A DNA stretch of 8,591 nt from HB2-32-21 sp040235495 (GTDB taxonomy: Bacteria; Pseudomonadota; Gammaproteobacteria; Pseudomonadales; Porticoccaceae): NCBI GenBank assembly GCA_040235495.1, contig JBECKV010000156.1, forward strand, positions 1 to 8,591. The letters are read 5' to 3'. Positions 6,746-8,591 of the stretch are shown in pieces. Position 1 is the first letter of the stretch, and each line of letters begins with the position of its first letter. A program made the translations under genes and the position numbers. The notes under the pieces are model-generated. The model had not been told where the DNA came from and searched no databases. It saw only the letters and a list, made by a program, of their open reading frames with translations.

Positions 6746-7179
6746 GTTGAAATGCTGGCGGATTCTAAACCGCCGATCCGACATCGGGGATGCGCCAAAT
6801 TGTCGCACCATAAAACACACGCGCTCTCCCGGGGGGCGGAGGATTCACCCTGCGGGCTGTCGCGGCACGGCCCTCCCCGCCGCGCGCTGGGCATATCCTG
6901 GCACCGCGATCGGCATTCGGGCCGGCCGCCAGAGCGCCAGCACGGCTTTGTCGCCGACCCGGGCGCGGGAGTCGAGTGCGGTATCGGAGCAGACCTGGCA
7001 CCCTGTTCAGCACTGGTTTACCCGTCCGCCATCAATGTTGTACTCTCCGCTCGACAACTATCAGGCGTTTTCACAGGCCGCGAGCGTACTTTAGCGGGGC
7101 AGCCCGCAACGGCGCTGTCGCGCGGCTCATGCACGACATGGGTTTGATTGCTTATTGATTAATATCGGAGACCGGTGCG
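6746..7179. other. 434-bp region between divergent barrel-protein and LLM genes, no convincing gene
   Basis: This must hold the promoters of both divergent neighbours. The part from about 6746 to 6830 contains the leader dyads of the barrel gene. The middle, about 6830-7010, is very GC-rich and has long open frames on both strands with no recognised product; the most coding-like is a 53-codon minus-strand stretch at 6848-7006 that lacks a start. From about 7030 the sequence becomes more AT-rich, ending in TTGATT at 7144-7149 and again at 7155-7160, then the ribosome-binding site CGGAG (7166-7170) of the LLM gene. No promoter with both boxes at proper spacing could be defended. Confidence 0.5.
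6757..6774. promoter_or_regulatory. inverted repeat in the leader of the barrel-protein gene
   Basis: GGCGG-N8-CCGCC, a perfect 5-bp dyad starting 11 bp upstream of the ATG at 6745. A second short palindrome, CCGACATCGG, lies next to it at 6778-6787. They could form an mRNA hairpin close to the start codon or be an operator. No known regulator site is recognised, and GC-rich dyads of this size arise often by chance. Confidence 0.25.
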
Positions 7180-8517
7180 ATGAAACTAGCTTATTTTACG
7201 GAACGGCCCTACCGCCATATCGATGAAGATATCGTTTTAAAAAACAAGGCTTTTTTCGGTGTTTCGAACAAGTATTACGATCGTCTCAAGGGCGCCGATG
7301 ACTACAATCAATTTCTCGATGAGTATTGTCTTGCCGAAGAGGTCGGTTTTGACGGCCTGGCGCTCAACGAGCACCATGGCAACCCCTACTGCATGGGCAA
7401 TGTCATCAACATTGAAGCGGCCGTTCTGGCACGTATCACCAGCAAGGCAAAAATCATTCTGGTGGGCAATCCCCTGCCGGTGGTCAAACACCCCCTGCGC
7501 GTCGCCGAGGAGCTGGCCACGATCGATACCATCTCCCGTGGCCGCCTGGTGGCTGGGTGGGTGCGTGGCGCCGGTAGTGAGCAGTTTTTCAATAACGCCA
7601 ACCCGGCATATAACCGGGAGCTGTTTAACGAGGCACATGATTTCATCATGCAGGCCTGGACCAGGGAGGGGCCCTGGCGCTACGAAGGCAAGCACTTCCA
7701 TTATCGCCATGTAAACCCCTGGGTGCTGCCTTACCAGAAACCCTATCCCCAGCAATGGATTCCCGGAGTGCTCTCGCCCGAGACCGTGCTCTGGTGCGCC
7801 GAAAAGCGCTATCCCTACGTCGGCCTCGGTTCGGCCCTGGGGGCTACCTGTGACCTCTGGGATATGTATGCCGATCGAGCCGCCGAACTGGGCTATCAGG
7901 CCGGGTCCGAAAACTTTGGCTACCTGTTGCCCCTGTTCGTCTCCGACAGCGCGGAAGAAGCGCAGGCGGTGGGTCGTGGCTACGCCTTTGGCGGCGGCCA
8001 GAACGGTTTTAGCCGGCCAGAGCACACGCTGCCGCCGGGCTATAATTCCAAGGGCGCGATCCGGCTGATGGCCAAGGCCTCTCCCGGTGGCTCCTGGCTC
8101 GGTATCAGCAAGGAAAAGCTCGAAGCCGCCCGCAGCGGTAAATGGCGCGAGGAAAGCATGGATGTGGTGAAGGAAAAACTGTTTTCCTCCTACCAGAGGG
8201 CCCAGGCCAATCTGCAGATCGTCTGCGGCACGCCGGAACAGGTAATCCCGAAAATCAAAGCCATCCTGAGGGTGATACGCCCCGGCTCGTTTACCGCCTT
8301 CAACGTTCAGGGTGTTGCCAGCGACCAGCAGCGTAACCGCTGTATTGAATTACTGGGCAGGGAAGTGTGGCCGGTGATTCGAGAATACGCCGATGAAATC
8401 GGCCTGGTCGATTCCTTCCAGCGCGAGCCCGGCTCGGTCAAACTGGCCCACGGCACCAAGCGGGCGCCGGTCTGTGACCGCGAGGCTCTGGCGGAACTGG
8501 AGATCAAAGCGGCGTGA
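7180..8517 (+). CDS. LLM-class flavin-dependent oxidoreductase (luciferase-like monooxygenase)
   Basis: A predicted cytoplasmic flavin-dependent monooxygenase with a TIM-barrel fold, expected to use reduced flavin and oxygen on an organic substrate. Numbered from the ATG (445 aa): MKLAYFTERPYR is strand 1, CLAEEVGFDGLALNEHHGNP (50-69) is the hallmark motif, KIILVGNPLPVVKHPLRVAEE (91-111) and DTISRGRLVAGWVRGAG (116-132) form the flavin-proximal core, and VCGTPEQVIPKIKAIL (348-363) is the typical late motif where the family selects its oligomer and substrate helices. At 445 residues it is longer than the usual 320-370; the extra material is an insert around 270-330 and a tail after about 410. 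Start is clear: CGGAG with 9 nt spacing before ATG. The substrate cannot be read; the CoA-transferase elsewhere in the window suggests a degradative setting (inference). It is divergent from the barrel gene. Confidence 0.93.
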   Translation: MKLAYFTERPYRHIDEDIVLKNKAFFGVSNKYYDRLKGADDYNQFLDEYCLAEEVGFDGLALNEHHGNPYCMGNVINIEAAVLARITSKAKIILVGNPLPVVKHPLRVAEELATIDTISRGRLVAGWVRGAGSEQFFNNANPAYNRELFNEAHDFIMQAWTREGPWRYEGKHFHYRHVNPWVLPYQKPYPQQWIPGVLSPETVLWCAEKRYPYVGLGSALGATCDLWDMYADRAAELGYQAGSENFGYLLPLFVSDSAEEAQAVGRGYAFGGGQNGFSRPEHTLPPGYNSKGAIRLMAKASPGGSWLGISKEKLEAARSGKWREESMDVVKEKLFSSYQRAQANLQIVCGTPEQVIPKIKAILRVIRPGSFTAFNVQGVASDQQRNRCIELLGREVWPVIREYADEIGLVDSFQREPGSVKLAHGTKRAPVCDREALAELEIKAA

Positions 8518-8554
8518 TCATCCCCGGTCATCGTTAAAGCGAGGAAGACACTCG

Positions 8555-8591
8555 GTGGCAGGCGCGTGCCGCGCGGCCAGACCGGTGACCA
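8555..8591 (+). CDS. possible start of the next gene (3' end outside window)
   Basis: A GTG at 8555 is preceded by GAGGAAG (8541-8547) with 7 nt spacing, a good ribosome-binding site, and 12 codons stay open to the window edge, beginning MAGACRAARPVT. It lies 37 bp after the LLM stop on the same strand, so it could be cotranscribed. Too short to assign a family, and the open frame alone proves little in GC-rich DNA. Confidence 0.3.
   Translation, partial: MAGACRAARPVT

Noticed and set aside
6323..7147. Plus-strand open frame of 274 codons with a His-rich stretch (HAHVHGHVLGHQHE) suggesting a metal-binding protein
   Set aside because: It lies opposite the barrel gene, and the His run is the reverse complement of the Met/His codons there. 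The minus-strand product has a signal peptide, barrel pattern and terminal Phe, so that is the real gene.
7237..8025. Long minus-strand frame of 262 codons opposite the LLM gene
   Set aside because: Antisense shadow of a clearly recognised flavin monooxygenase that has its own ribosome-binding site.

Overview
The window looks like a chromosomal segment from a GC-rich gammaproteobacterium. YaaA, the DUF938 methyltransferase, a YjdF-type DUF2238 protein and a SPOR protein all have the gammaproteobacterial form. A family III CoA-transferase and a luciferase-like flavin monooxygenase at the two edges recall environmental, often marine, degraders of hydrophobic compounds. The taxon is an inference. 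No rRNA, tRNA, CRISPR array, insertion sequence, phage gene or attachment site is visible.

Layout. Plus strand, 1-1486: the C-terminal part of a CaiB/BaiF-type CoA-transferase, running in from outside the window and still holding its probable catalytic Asp, followed after 28 bp by a six-helix DUF2238 membrane protein. Minus strand, 4143 down to 1499: yaaA, then a DUF938 methyltransferase, then a membrane-anchored SPOR-domain protein. The yaaA/DUF938 junction is an array of five copies of a 22-bp tandem repeat that starts exactly at the yaaA stop codon. Plus strand, 4218-5504: a lipoprotein M48 zinc metalloprotease with a C-terminal TPR-like region, divergent from yaaA across 74 bp. Minus strand, 6745-5711: an outer-membrane beta-barrel protein rich in Met and His and resembling copper-linked members of the MetA/'transporter' family. 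Then 434 bp without a convincing gene. Plus strand, 7180-8517: a 445-aa LLM-class flavin-dependent oxidoreductase. A possible next gene begins at 8555 and leaves the window.

How the genes may work together. Three products act at the cell envelope: the SPOR protein in peptidoglycan or division, the M48 lipoprotein in outer-membrane protein quality control, and the barrel protein in metal or small-molecule traffic. YaaA protects against peroxide and iron damage. The CoA-transferase and the flavin monooxygenase fit CoA-linked catabolism, but they are separated by unrelated genes and do not form one visible operon. I found no convincing new defence or mobile system. The most unusual structure is the tandem repeat at 3251-3353. 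Second are the Met/His-rich barrel protein and the unexplained stretch upstream of it.
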